DNA of 64,000 nucleotides from Neorhizobium sp. GTDB taxonomy: Bacteria > Pseudomonadota > Alphaproteobacteria > Rhizobiales > Rhizobiaceae. Each line of letters starts with the position of its first letter. The stretch's first letter is position 1. The position numbers and the translations under genes were made by a program. The DNA lies in the NCBI GenBank assembly GCA_028283725.1, contig JAPWKC010000002.1:551001-615000 (forward strand), read 5' to 3'. Shown in pieces: positions 1 to 9,283 of this stretch. Under the pieces are notes generated by a model. It saw nothing but the letters and a program-made list of their open reading frames with translations. It did not search any database and was not told the origin of the DNA.

Positions 1-452
1 CGGCGCACAAGATCGGCACGGCCGAGATGTGGAACGCCCGCATTGCCGCGGTGGGCGAAAACGGCATCGCCTCGATCCTTGAGCCTGTCATGCAGCGCTG
101 GTTCACCACACCATACCGCAGCCCTGACAATGCGGCCTATCGCGGCTATTGCAACATGCTGCTACGCCAGCCGGCTGCCGGTTACGCGGGCATCTGTGCT
201 GCGATCCGCGATGCGGATTTCACCGAAGCTGCGCGGCGCATCGCGGTTCCGACGCTGTGCATAGCCGGCGACGAGGATGGTTCGACGCCGCCAGATCTGG
301 TGCGGGCCATGGCGGATCTCATTCCCGGCAGCCGTTTCGAAATGATCGAGGGCGCTGCACACATCCCTTGCGTCGAGACGCCGGCGGCACATGCAGCACT
401 CATTCGCGATTTTATCCAGACGCTTATCAGCCACCAACCGGACGAGGACTGA
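1..452 (+). CDS. pcaD: 3-oxoadipate enol-lactonase (partial, 5' end outside window)
   Basis: C-terminal part of an alpha/beta hydrolase; the reading frame is open from base 3, so the start lies upstream of the window. The visible part has the lid region (AHKIGTAEMWNAR), the late-strand acid region (CIAGDEDGSTPP) and the catalytic histidine near the end (GAAHIPCVE). PcaD hydrolyses 3-oxoadipate enol-lactone to 3-oxoadipate in the cytoplasm. It is followed after 2 bases by pcaC and then pcaH, G and B, the usual rhizobial pcaDCHGB order, which separates it from other alpha/beta hydrolases. The nucleophile elbow is not in the window, so the assignment rests on context and the C-terminal motifs. 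Confidence 0.9.
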   Translation, partial: AHKIGTAEMWNARIAAVGENGIASILEPVMQRWFTTPYRSPDNAAYRGYCNMLLRQPAAGYAGICAAIRDADFTEAARRIAVPTLCIAGDEDGSTPPDLVRAMADLIPGSRFEMIEGAAHIPCVETPAAHAALIRDFIQTLISHQPDED

Positions 453-454
453 CC

Positions 455-1622
<1,168 letters not shown>

Positions 1623-1625
1623 GAC

Positions 1626-2243
1626 ATGGCGCAGTCGCTGAATTACCTAAAGGAATCCGCTTCGCAGACGGCCGGTCCCTATGTTCATATCGGCTGCACG
1701 CCGAACTTTGCTGGCATTACCGGTGTCTATGAGGACGATCTCGGCTCCGGCCCGATGGCGACCGAAAAGACCCGCGGCGAACGCATCACCATCCGCGGCT
1801 TCGTCTATGACGGCACGGGCACGGCGCTGAAGGATGCGGTGATCGAGATCTGGCAGGCGGATGCCGACGGTCTCTACAACAGCCCGTCGGAAACGCGCGG
1901 TGCGGCGGACCCGAATTTCTTCGGTTGGGCGCGGTGTCCCGGCGACATGGCCACCGGTGAATTCGTGTTCGAGACGATCAAGCCCGGCCGCGTGCCTTTT
2001 CGCGATGGACGCCCGATGGCGCCGCATGTCAGCTTCTGGATCGTCGCCCGCGGCATCAATATCGGTCTCAACACCCGCATGTATTTTTCCGATGAAGACG
2101 CGGCCAATGCGGAGGATCCGATCCTGTCGCGGATCGAGCACCGCATGCGCGTGCCGACGCTGATCGGTAAGCGCGAAGGCGATACGGTGCGTTTCGACAT
2201 TCATCTCCAGGGTGAAAACGAGACTGTCTTTTTTGATGTATGA
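1626..2243 (+). CDS. pcaG: Protocatechuate 3,4-dioxygenase alpha subunit
   Basis: A 205-residue partner of PcaH. It shares the beta-sandwich dioxygenase fold (IEIWQADADGLY, GEFVFETIKPGR, MAPHVSFWIVARGIN) but lacks the Tyr/Tyr/His/His iron set: the positions of the PcaH AHIH motif read PHVS here. That is normal for the alpha chain, which shapes the active-site pocket without binding the metal. It starts 3 bases after pcaH, so the two chains are made together. Confidence 0.96.
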   Translation: MAQSLNYLKESASQTAGPYVHIGCTPNFAGITGVYEDDLGSGPMATEKTRGERITIRGFVYDGTGTALKDAVIEIWQADADGLYNSPSETRGAADPNFFGWARCPGDMATGEFVFETIKPGRVPFRDGRPMAPHVSFWIVARGINIGLNTRMYFSDEDAANAEDPILSRIEHRMRVPTLIGKREGDTVRFDIHLQGENETVFFDV

Positions 2244-2306
2244 TGGCAGGTGCCTCCAACCGATTCCGGCCCGGAGGCATCCGGTTTAACAAGAAAAGAC
2301 TGTATC

Positions 2307-3365
2307 ATGAGCATTTCCGCCTTCGAACATCCCTATCTTTCCGGCCTTGTCGGCGATGAGGATGTATCCCGCCTGTTTTCCGTCGAGGCCGAGATCAGCG
2401 CGATGCTGGCTTTCGAAGCGGCATTGGCGGCAGCCCAGGCGATCGAAGGGGTAATCCCGCAGGCGGCCGCCGAGCGGATCGCCGAGGTCTGCGCCGAGTT
2501 CGTGCCTGATATCGCGGCGCTCAAGGCGGCGACGGCCCGTGACGGTATCGTCGTCTCCGATCTCGTGAAGCAGTTGCGCGCTGCAATCGGCGGCGAGGCG
2601 GCGTTTCACGTCCATTTCGGCGCGACCAGCCAGGATGTGATCGACACCGCACTGATGCTGCGGCTGAAGTCCCTGTCAGTGCTTTTCCTTGAGCGTCTTG
2701 TGGTGCTCACCACTGCTTTCGACGATCTCGACGAAAAGTTCGGCGAACGCGACCTGATGGGGCGCACCCGCATGCAGGCGGCGATCCCGATCACCGTCTG
2801 GGACCGGTTGCGTGCGTGGCGCGCGCCATTGGAACGCCATCACCAGCGGCTTCAAGCCTTCCTCGAAAACGGCTTTGCCATCCAGTTCGGTGGTGCCGCC
2901 GGCACGCTTGAAAAGCTCGGAGATGCGGCAAGCGGTGTCAGGGAGGCCCTCGCCATGGCGCTCGATCTGGCAGATCAGCCGCAATGGCACAGCCAGCGAG
3001 AGACGATCGCCGAATTTTCATCCATTCTCACGCTGATTTCCGGTTCGCTCGGCAAGTTCGGCCAGGATATCGCGCTTCTGGCGGAAATGGGCGACGAGAT
3101 TGTGCTTTCCGGCGGCGGTGCATCGTCTGCCATGGCACATAAGCAGAACCCGGTGGCGGCCGAAGTGCTGGTCTCGCTTGCCCGCTACAACGCCGTGCAG
3201 ATTTCCGCCATCCAGCAGTCGATGGTGCATGAGCAGGAACGTTCCGGCGCCGCCTGGACGCTGGAATGGCTGGTCCTGCCGTCGATTGCCGCGGCGACCG
3301 GGGCTTCCCTCCGTCTGGCGACGGAACTGGCGGGCAACATCCAGTCGCTCGGGGTTGCCGAGTAA
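2307..3365 (+). CDS. pcaB: 3-carboxy-cis,cis-muconate cycloisomerase
   Basis: A 352-residue member of the fumarase/aspartase superfamily that lactonises 3-carboxymuconate, the step between PcaHG and PcaC. The superfamily signature is at residues 268-281 (SGGGASSAMAHKQNP region, with the flexible-loop serines), and GATSQD is at 105-110. The length is that of the short rhizobial PcaB, about 100 residues less than pseudomonad forms. I chose the ATG at 2307 (MSISAFEHPYLSGL); an in-frame ATG at 2250 would add an unconserved 19-residue leader. A 63-base gap after pcaG makes it the last gene of the pca operon. Confidence 0.95.
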   Translation: MSISAFEHPYLSGLVGDEDVSRLFSVEAEISAMLAFEAALAAAQAIEGVIPQAAAERIAEVCAEFVPDIAALKAATARDGIVVSDLVKQLRAAIGGEAAFHVHFGATSQDVIDTALMLRLKSLSVLFLERLVVLTTAFDDLDEKFGERDLMGRTRMQAAIPITVWDRLRAWRAPLERHHQRLQAFLENGFAIQFGGAAGTLEKLGDAASGVREALAMALDLADQPQWHSQRETIAEFSSILTLISGSLGKFGQDIALLAEMGDEIVLSGGGASSAMAHKQNPVAAEVLVSLARYNAVQISAIQQSMVHEQERSGAAWTLEWLVLPSIAAATGASLRLATELAGNIQSLGVAE

Positions 3366-3550
3366 GAGCAACCGGTCGGTGCTTTGCTGTACAAGTCTCA
3401 GCATTGCAGGCCGGCAATCGTCCAAAAACATAACCGCTTCGATATGGTTGATGGCAGATATTTTATTTTACATCACCATCAGGTATGGGGCAGTCTCGGA
3501 TTTGCAGCGTTGAGGAGCGTCCGAGGGATGTGCTGTCAAGGGAGGATATT

Positions 3551-4726
3551 ATGAAGAGATTTGTCTTGGCGGTTGCCGTTGCCGCTTTGGCCGCGGGCGT
3601 AGCCCATGCCGATACGATCAAGGTCGGCGTCGTCGGACCGTTTTCTGGCCCGTTCGCCTTGCAAGGCAAGAATTTCAAGGCCGGCATCGATGCCTTCTTC
3701 GCGCTGAACGGCAAGAAGGTGGGCGATCACGATATCGAGGTCGTCTATCGCGACGTGCCGACCGCCAATCCGGCCCAGTCCAAGTCGCTGGCGCAGGAGC
3801 TGATCGTCCGCGAGAAAGTACAGTATCTCGCTGGCTTCTACTTCACCCCTGACGCGATGGCCGCAACGCCTCTCCTCCAGCAGGGCAACGTGCCGATGGT
3901 GGTGATGAATGCCGCAACCTCGGCAATCGTCACCAGCAGCCCCTATGTGGTGCGCACCTCGTTCACGACCTGGCAGACCGCAAGCCCGATCGCCAAGGTG
4001 GCGAAAGATGCCGGCGTCGCCAAGGCGATTACGCTGGTCAGCGACTACGGCCCGGGCGTCGATGCCGAGACCGCCTTCAAGACGGCTTTCGAGAAAGAAG
4101 GCGGCAGCGTCGTGGAATCGATCCGCATGCCGCTGTCGACCAATGATTTTGCGCCGATGATGCAGCGGGTGAAGGATAGCGGCGCGCAGGCTCTGTTCGT
4201 CTTTCTGCCATCGGGCCCGCCGACGCTCGCCTTCGTCAAGGCCTATAACGAAAACGGACTGAAGGCTGCCGGCATCAAGTTCCTGGCGACGGGCGACCTG
4301 ACGCAGGAATCCGACCTTCCCGCGCTCGGCGAGGCCGGTCTCGGCCTGACCACGACCTTCCACTATGCCGTCTCGCATGACAGCCCGGAAAACAAGGCTT
4401 TCGTCGCTGCGGCAGAAAAGGCGATCGGCAATCCGGCCGAGCTCTCCTTCCCGGCCGTCGGTGCCTTCGATGGCATGTATGTGATTTCCAAGATGATCGA
4501 GGCAACCAACGGCAAGCAGGACGCCAAGAACGCCGTCGAAGCCGTCAAGGGCCTCTCCTGGACGAGCCCGCGTGGCCCGGTCTCGATCGATCCCGACAGC
4601 CGCCACATCACGCAGAACATCTATCTGCGCGAGGTCGCCAAGGATGCGGGCGGAAAATATTACAACAAGGAAATCCAGACGTTCGAAAAGCAGGGCGATC
4701 CCGGTCTGGCCGCCTTGAAGAAGTAG
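3551..4726 (+). CDS. ABC transporter substrate-binding protein, Leu/Ile/Val (type 1 periplasmic) family
   Basis: A 391-residue periplasmic binding protein with a clear Sec signal peptide (residues 1-20, MKRFVLAVAVAALAAGVAHA). The mature N-terminus, DTIKVGVVGPFSGPFALQGK, is typical of LivK-type receptors that feed branched-chain-type ABC importers. The ATG at 3551 has GGGAGGAT 5 bases upstream; an in-frame ATG at 3485 would bury the signal peptide and is rejected. It lies 185 bases after pcaB and ahead of its own permeases and ATPases. Members near aromatic catabolic genes often bind aromatic or dicarboxylic acids, so the ligand here may be a pca-pathway compound; that is inference from position. 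Confidence 0.92.
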   Translation: MKRFVLAVAVAALAAGVAHADTIKVGVVGPFSGPFALQGKNFKAGIDAFFALNGKKVGDHDIEVVYRDVPTANPAQSKSLAQELIVREKVQYLAGFYFTPDAMAATPLLQQGNVPMVVMNAATSAIVTSSPYVVRTSFTTWQTASPIAKVAKDAGVAKAITLVSDYGPGVDAETAFKTAFEKEGGSVVESIRMPLSTNDFAPMMQRVKDSGAQALFVFLPSGPPTLAFVKAYNENGLKAAGIKFLATGDLTQESDLPALGEAGLGLTTTFHYAVSHDSPENKAFVAAAEKAIGNPAELSFPAVGAFDGMYVISKMIEATNGKQDAKNAVEAVKGLSWTSPRGPVSIDPDSRHITQNIYLREVAKDAGGKYYNKEIQTFEKQGDPGLAALKK

Positions 4727-4789
4727 GGGAGGCTGGCCTGCGTCAGGCCGTCTTTTGATATGGCTGTTGGGCATGGATGGCATGGACAA

Positions 4790-4955
4790 CACCCGGAAGA
4801 AGGACCTTCCCCGTCAGGGGAAGGGCTTGAACCAGCAGAACCGCCGAATTCCGATCGAGGCCGCCGCGGGCCGCACGTCTTCTCCCTCCCTTCAAGTCTT
4901 CTCCTGTCGGGGGAGGATGGCCGACAAGCCAGAGGGGGAGGGTCATGCCTCTGTC
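4790..4955. repeat. Intergenic palindromic element (RIME/REP-like)
   Basis: The 290 bases between the binding-protein gene and its first permease contain no convincing gene. They hold palindromes rich in CCTCCC/GGGAGG: a perfect hairpin CCTTCCCC-GTCA-GGGGAAGG at 4805-4824, an imperfect one around 4897-4919 (CTCC, GTC, GGGGGAG), and an AGAGGGGGAGGG block near 4931-4942. This layout resembles the short intergenic mosaic repeats scattered in rhizobial genomes. Such a unit inside an operon could tune the ratio of binding protein to permease. The boundaries are estimated, and multicopy status cannot be seen from one window. Confidence 0.45.
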
Positions 4956-5016
4956 TTTTGATGAGTGACAGCCGCGCCGACCGCACCATTTCGACAACAG
5001 GGGACACAGGAGAACC

Positions 5017-5880
5017 ATGCAGACGGTCCTGAGCATTGCCGTTGATGCACTCGCCTATGGCATGGTGCTGTTCATCATCTCGATAGGGCTTTCGGTGACG
5101 ATGGGCCTGATGCGGGTGATCAATCTGGCGCATGGCGCATTTGCGATGATCGGCGGCTATTTCGCCTCCTATGCCGCCCGCGATCTCGGGCTCGGCTATG
5201 GCGTGGGCGTGCTGGCGGCAATCGTCGGCACCGTCATCATCGCCATCCCGGTCGAGCGTTTCCTCTACCGGCGCATCTATGGTCAGCCGGAATTGACGCA
5301 GGTTCTGATGACGATCGGCATTACCTTCTGCGTCATCGGCATTGCCAATTTCGCCTTTGGCCCGACCCTGAAGACCATTCCCCTGCCGCAGATGCTGCAG
5401 GGCTCTGTCGATCTCGGCTTCCGCACGATCGCCACGCACAGGCTGTTTTCGATCGTCTGCGGCTTGGTCGTTGCCGGTGCACTCTGGTTCCTGATCGAGC
5501 GAACGGCCTTTGGTACAAGGCTGCGCGCCACCGTCGACAATGCCGCAATGGCCGCCTCGCTCGGCGTGAGGACGCAGGTCGTCTATGCGGTCAGCTTCGC
5601 GGTTGCCATCGGCCTTGCAGCGCTTGGCGGCGTGCTCGGCGCGGAACTGCTGCCCGTCGAGCCCTATTATGCGCTGCGCTACATGGTGACCTTCCTCGTC
5701 GTGGTCTCCGTTGGTGGCGCGGGCTCCATTCCCGGTGCGCTCATCGCCTGTCTTCTGCTCGGCGCAATCGATACGACCGGGCGCTATTTCGCCCCGGAAT
5801 ATGGTGAATTCTTCTTCTATCTCGCGGTCATCGTCATCGTGACGCTCTTTCCCCGTGGCCTTGCAGGACGGTTCCGCTGA
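5017..5880 (+). CDS. Branched-chain-type ABC transporter permease (LivH family)
   Basis: A 287-residue inner-membrane permease with about eight hydrophobic segments. The LivH hallmark MGLMRVINLAHGAFAMIGGY is near residues 29-48, and the C-terminal part has SVGGAGSIPGALIACLLLG. It pairs with the next permease to form the translocation channel for the binding protein encoded at 3551. Its stop shares one base with the start of the next gene, so translation is coupled. Confidence 0.94.
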   Translation: MQTVLSIAVDALAYGMVLFIISIGLSVTMGLMRVINLAHGAFAMIGGYFASYAARDLGLGYGVGVLAAIVGTVIIAIPVERFLYRRIYGQPELTQVLMTIGITFCVIGIANFAFGPTLKTIPLPQMLQGSVDLGFRTIATHRLFSIVCGLVVAGALWFLIERTAFGTRLRATVDNAAMAASLGVRTQVVYAVSFAVAIGLAALGGVLGAELLPVEPYYALRYMVTFLVVVSVGGAGSIPGALIACLLLGAIDTTGRYFAPEYGEFFFYLAVIVIVTLFPRGLAGRFR

Positions 5881-6902
5881 TGGCGCTCTCGACCCAATCC
5901 ACCACCGGCCACGGGCAGGCCGCGGCACCGCGCCGGACAGACAGAGGCGTGATCGGCGCTGCCGCGATCGTTGTCTTTGGAACCGCCGGCTATTTTGTGT
6001 TTCCCGACAATCTGGCGCTTCTGACCCATATCATCTCGACCATGCTTCTGGTTCTGGCGATCGATCTCGTCACAGGCTATTGCGGCGTCGCGACACTTGG
6101 CCATGCTGCGCTCTTCGGCGCAGGCGCTTATGGTGCAGGCATCGCTGCTGCGCATTTCGGCATCACCGAACCGCTGACGATGACGCTGGTCGGGGTCATC
6201 TGTGGTTCAATTGCAGGGTTGATCTCCGGCATTGTCGTTCTGCGGGCGCACGGACTGGCGCAGCTCGTCCTGTCGATCGCCGTCATCCACCTCTTTCAGG
6301 AAGCCGCCAACAAGGCGTCGGCCTGGACCGGCGGCAGCGACGGGCTTTCCGGCATCATGCCCGATGCCGTCTTCGGCCGGTTCGAATTCGATCTCTTCGG
6401 CCAGACAGCCTATGTCTATGGCGTCGCACTGCTGCTCGTTACCTTCGTCCTTCTGCGCATTCTCGTCCGCTCGCCCTTCGGCATGCTGGCGCGCGGTGTG
6501 AAGGAAGATCCGGTGCGGCTCGCGGCCATGGGCGCCTCCGTCCAGTCGGTCATGATCAGGATGTATATTATCTCCGGTGCGGTAGCGGGCCTCGGTGGGG
6601 CACTGTCTGCCATCTCCACCCAGGTGGTCGGCCTTGACAGCCTGTCCTTCACGCTTTCGGCGGAAACACTGGTCATGCTCGTTCTTGGCGGCACCGGCTC
6701 GCTCTATGGCGCCATGGTCGGCACGGTCGTCTTCATGTTCTTCGAAGATACGGTGTCGGCTGCCAATCCGTTCCATTGGTTGACGATCGTCGGTGCACTG
6801 TTGATCGCCGTCGTGCTTTTCGCGCCGAAGGGGCTCTACGGCACGGCCGCGGCTTTCTTCGAGCGCCGATCGCGAGCGGGAAAGGGGAGGGATGGCGCAT
6901 GA
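5880..6902 (+). CDS. Branched-chain-type ABC transporter permease (LivM family)
   Basis: A 340-residue second permease of the importer. LivM features are VTGYCGVATLGHAALFGAGA (about residues 64-83) and LGGTGSLYGAMVGTVVFM near residue 270, with roughly nine to ten membrane segments after a polar 23-residue N-terminus. The ATG at 5880 overlaps the preceding TGA by one base, and its own stop overlaps the following ATPase start (ATGA-type overlap), showing one tightly packed transcription unit. Confidence 0.94.
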   Translation: MALSTQSTTGHGQAAAPRRTDRGVIGAAAIVVFGTAGYFVFPDNLALLTHIISTMLLVLAIDLVTGYCGVATLGHAALFGAGAYGAGIAAAHFGITEPLTMTLVGVICGSIAGLISGIVVLRAHGLAQLVLSIAVIHLFQEAANKASAWTGGSDGLSGIMPDAVFGRFEFDLFGQTAYVYGVALLLVTFVLLRILVRSPFGMLARGVKEDPVRLAAMGASVQSVMIRMYIISGAVAGLGGALSAISTQVVGLDSLSFTLSAETLVMLVLGGTGSLYGAMVGTVVFMFFEDTVSAANPFHWLTIVGALLIAVVLFAPKGLYGTAAAFFERRSRAGKGRDGA

Positions 6903-7663
6903 ACACGCTTTTCGAGGTCTCGAACCTCAAGAAGAATTTTGGCGCCCTGGCCGTCACCAACAATGTCAGCATCGGCATGGCGGCCGGCGACAGGCTGGCG
7001 CTGATCGGCCCGAATGGTGCCGGCAAGACGACCTTCGTCAATCTCGTCACCGGTCATATCAAGCCGGATTCCGGCCGGGTGACGCTCTCCGGTGAGGATG
7101 TCACGGGAATGCGCCCCGCAGCGCGGGTGCAGCGGGGCCTGATCCGCTCCTTTCAGGTAACCCGGCTTTTCCCCGATATGACGCCGGAGGAGCACGTGGC
7201 TCTCGCCATCCTCCAGCGGGACGGCAAGGCCGGCCGCATGAGCGGCCACTATTCCGCAAAGCCCGCCGTGATGAAGGAAGTGCGGGAAACCCTTTCTATA
7301 CTGGGCCTGATCGAGCTGTCGCATCTCAAGGTGCGCGAGATCGCCTATGGCCAGCAGCGGCTTCTGGAAATCGCGCTTGCCATGGCGCTGAAGCCGAAGG
7401 TCCTGCTTCTGGATGAACCTGCTGCCGGCGTGCCGCAGCTCGAGACGACGCGGATCGAACGAGCGCTCGACCAGTTGCCGAAGGATCTTGCTATCCTGAT
7501 GATCGACCATGACATGGACCTCGTCTTCCGCTTTGCCACGCGTGTCGTCGTTCTGGCGGCAGGCACGGTCATCTTCGATGGATCGCCGCAGGCCGTCACC
7601 AAGGACCAGCGGGTCCGCGAAGCCTATCTCGGGAGTTACGCGAATGCCGGCAGCGCCGCTTGA
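6899..7663 (+). CDS. Branched-chain-type ABC transporter ATP-binding protein (LivG family)
   Basis: A 254-residue cytoplasmic ATPase. Walker A is GPNGAGKTT (residues 37-45). The LivG-style signature reads IAYGQQRLLEIALAMAL in place of the canonical LSGGQ, which is usual for this subfamily. Walker B is VLLLDEPAAG, and the H-loop is MIDHDMDLVF. I chose the ATG at 6899, overlapping the upstream permease stop; an in-frame start at 6776 would lie well inside the permease. It overlaps the next ATPase gene by 20 bases. Confidence 0.94.
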   Translation: MNTLFEVSNLKKNFGALAVTNNVSIGMAAGDRLALIGPNGAGKTTFVNLVTGHIKPDSGRVTLSGEDVTGMRPAARVQRGLIRSFQVTRLFPDMTPEEHVALAILQRDGKAGRMSGHYSAKPAVMKEVRETLSILGLIELSHLKVREIAYGQQRLLEIALAMALKPKVLLLDEPAAGVPQLETTRIERALDQLPKDLAILMIDHDMDLVFRFATRVVVLAAGTVIFDGSPQAVTKDQRVREAYLGSYANAGSAA

Positions 7664-8360
7664 AGTCGTCAACCTGTCGGCCGGCTACGGGCCGACGCGG
7701 GTGATCGAGGGGATTTCGTTTTCCGTGCCTGCCGGCGCGCGGCTCGCCGTGCTCGGGCGAAACGGCATGGGAAAGACGAGCCTGTTTGCCACCCTTGCCG
7801 GCCAGACCCGCCGCTTCGAAGGCGAGATCCGCCTCGGGGGCCGCGATATTGCAAAGGAGCCGAGCGCCACCCGTGCCCGTGCTGGTCTCGGCTACGTGCC
7901 GCAGACGCGTGACGTCTTTCCGACGCTAACAGTCGAGGAAAACCTGCTCGTCGGCCTCAAAGATCGGCCGAAGGATGCGATCGAGGAGGCGTATGGCATG
8001 TTCCCGCGCTTGAAGGAACGTCGCCGCAATCTCGGCAGTCAGCTCTCGGGTGGCGAGCAGCAGATGCTGTCGACGGCGCGCAGCATTCTCGGCAAGCCCA
8101 ATCTTCTCCTGCTCGACGAGCCACTGGAGGGCCTTGCCCCTGTCATCTGCGAGGAACTGATGGCGGCTTTCGGAGCACTGGCGACGACCGGCGACATGAC
8201 CATTCTTCTCGTCGAACAACGCATCCAGAGCGCTCTCGATTTTGCCGACAGCGTCATCGTGCTGGAACGCGGCCGGATCGCCTGGCAGGGCACGCCGCAG
8301 GCGTTGTCCGGCGATCAGGCCACGGTCGAACGTCTGCTCGGCGTCGGCGGTCTGCATTGA
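7644..8360 (+). CDS. Branched-chain-type ABC transporter ATP-binding protein (LivF family)
   Basis: A 238-residue second ATPase of the importer. Walker A is GRNGMGKTS (about residues 37-45), the signature is QLSGGEQQMLSTAR, and Walker B is LLLLDEPLEGLAP. The start at 7644 gives MPAAPLEVVNLSAGYG, the normal LivF N-terminus, and lies within the end of the LivG-like gene. It closes the five-gene importer that begins at 3551. The following DNA has no obvious strong terminator. Confidence 0.94.
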   Translation: MPAAPLEVVNLSAGYGPTRVIEGISFSVPAGARLAVLGRNGMGKTSLFATLAGQTRRFEGEIRLGGRDIAKEPSATRARAGLGYVPQTRDVFPTLTVEENLLVGLKDRPKDAIEEAYGMFPRLKERRRNLGSQLSGGEQQMLSTARSILGKPNLLLLDEPLEGLAPVICEELMAAFGALATTGDMTILLVEQRIQSALDFADSVIVLERGRIAWQGTPQALSGDQATVERLLGVGGLH

Positions 8361-8462
8361 GGATCGGCCGGACCTCGTTTATCCTATACGGGATCCCCCG
8401 CTGGCGGTGATGACAGGCCCTTGGGTGCAGGCGATCAGAACAGGCCAAAGGGAAATTGTGCG

Positions 8463-8810
8463 ATGACCCCGTCCCATATGACGAGTGCCATGTTCGAACA
8501 TGCCCCGGAAAAGGCCAAAGAGGCCGCCAACGAAAGCCCCGTGTTTATCAAGGATCGCGGACGGCCCACGCATGCGCTTGTGAGCTATGAAGAGTTTGAG
8601 GCGAAGTGGAAGCGACCTATATCGGCGCTTGCTGCGCTGGAGGACCGGCGTGCGACGATCGATAAGGATATCGATCCTCCGCAGTTGAGGTTCCGCAATC
8701 GGGATATCGAGTTCCGACGCGTGTTTCTTTTCGACACCAACGTCGCCTCGGCATCCCGCCCGTCCGGAAAAGCCGGATCCGTCATTCGTTCGGGCGATGA
8801 CGGCCACTAG
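8463..8810 (+). CDS. Phd/VapB-like antitoxin with in-frame fusion to a VapC remnant
   Basis: A 115-residue protein. Residues 7-45 match the Phd/YefM/VapB type (EKAKEAANESPVFIKDRG, then RPTHALVSYEEFEAK), the fold that binds its operator and neutralises a partner PIN toxin. From about residue 87 the protein runs without a stop into VFLFDTNVASASRPSGKA, which is the beginning of a VapC toxin, and then ends 14 residues later after a frameshift. In intact pairs the toxin normally starts separately at or just after the antitoxin stop, so the antitoxin tail here is aberrant. It may still repress transcription but no longer has an intact local partner. Confidence 0.7.
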   Translation: MTPSHMTSAMFEHAPEKAKEAANESPVFIKDRGRPTHALVSYEEFEAKWKRPISALAALEDRRATIDKDIDPPQLRFRNRDIEFRRVFLFDTNVASASRPSGKAGSVIRSGDDGH

Positions 8811-9140
8811 CCGTAATGTAAGCTTTCCGTCAGCCATTACCATCATGGAGCCGCGTTTCGGAGCCCGGCTTCAGCTGTCGCGGAATGCACTGTTCGCGCA
8901 GGAATTGGAGCAATGGATCGAGACGGTCATCATGGTTAACTGTTCGGACCGTAGTCTCCCCTTCGATACCGCATAGCCCTTCGCACGGGAATGCTGCCGA
9001 CACCGGACAAGCGGCCGTCGCCTGACGCCATGATTACCGCGACCACGGTGCATCACGGACTGACGGTGGTCACCCGCAATGTCTCCGACTTGGCGGCCCT
9101 CGGTGTCACCTGCCTGGACCCCTGGCGCTATCCGACTTGA
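8721..9140 (+). pseudogene. vapC-type PIN-domain toxin, two frameshifts
   Basis: Reading in three pieces restores a full VapC of about 139 residues. Piece one starts at the GTG at 8721 (VFLFDTNV, with the first catalytic Asp). An extra G in the GCCGGATCC run at 8772-8780 shifts the frame; piece two then reads from 8776 (DPSFVRAM, later SAITIMEPRFGA with the conserved Glu) up to a TAG at 8974. Supplying one missing base there restores piece three (IALRTGMLPTPDKRPSPDAM, then LTVVTRNVSDLAALGVTCLDPW), ending at the TGA 9138-9140. All four acidic PIN positions are recognisable, so the decay is recent and consists of one insertion and one deletion. Confidence 0.85.
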
Positions 9141-9204
9141 GGTTGCCTTCCGGTATCGCCGCTGCGGGCGGCATCTCAGATCACGTAAAAATCAATATTC
9201 CCAG

Positions 9205-9247
9205 TTGAATATAACGCTGGCAAAGGCGCATTCCCCGTTATATTCAA
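9205..9247. promoter_or_regulatory. Inverted repeat upstream of modA, Mo-box-like half-sites
   Basis: TTGAATATAACG at 9205-9216 is the exact reverse complement of CGTTATATTCAA at 9236-9247, with a 19-base spacer, and ends 36 bases before the modA start. ATATAACG and CGTTATAT are the known half-site words of ModE (Mo-box) operators, which repress modABC when molybdate is plentiful. In the classical box the words face the other way, as CGTTATAT then ATATAACG. Here each arm could instead be the good half of a separate, partly degenerate box (9193-9216 and 9236-9257). No modE gene is in the window. Confidence 0.6.
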
Positions 9248-9283
9248 GCATATACTTCGTTTGCAATCCGAGAGGGGAATTCG

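Noticed and set aside
3536..4792. Minus-strand open frame of 418 codons opposite the Liv-type binding protein
   Set aside because: The plus strand has a signal peptide, ribosome site and family motifs; the antisense frame has none.
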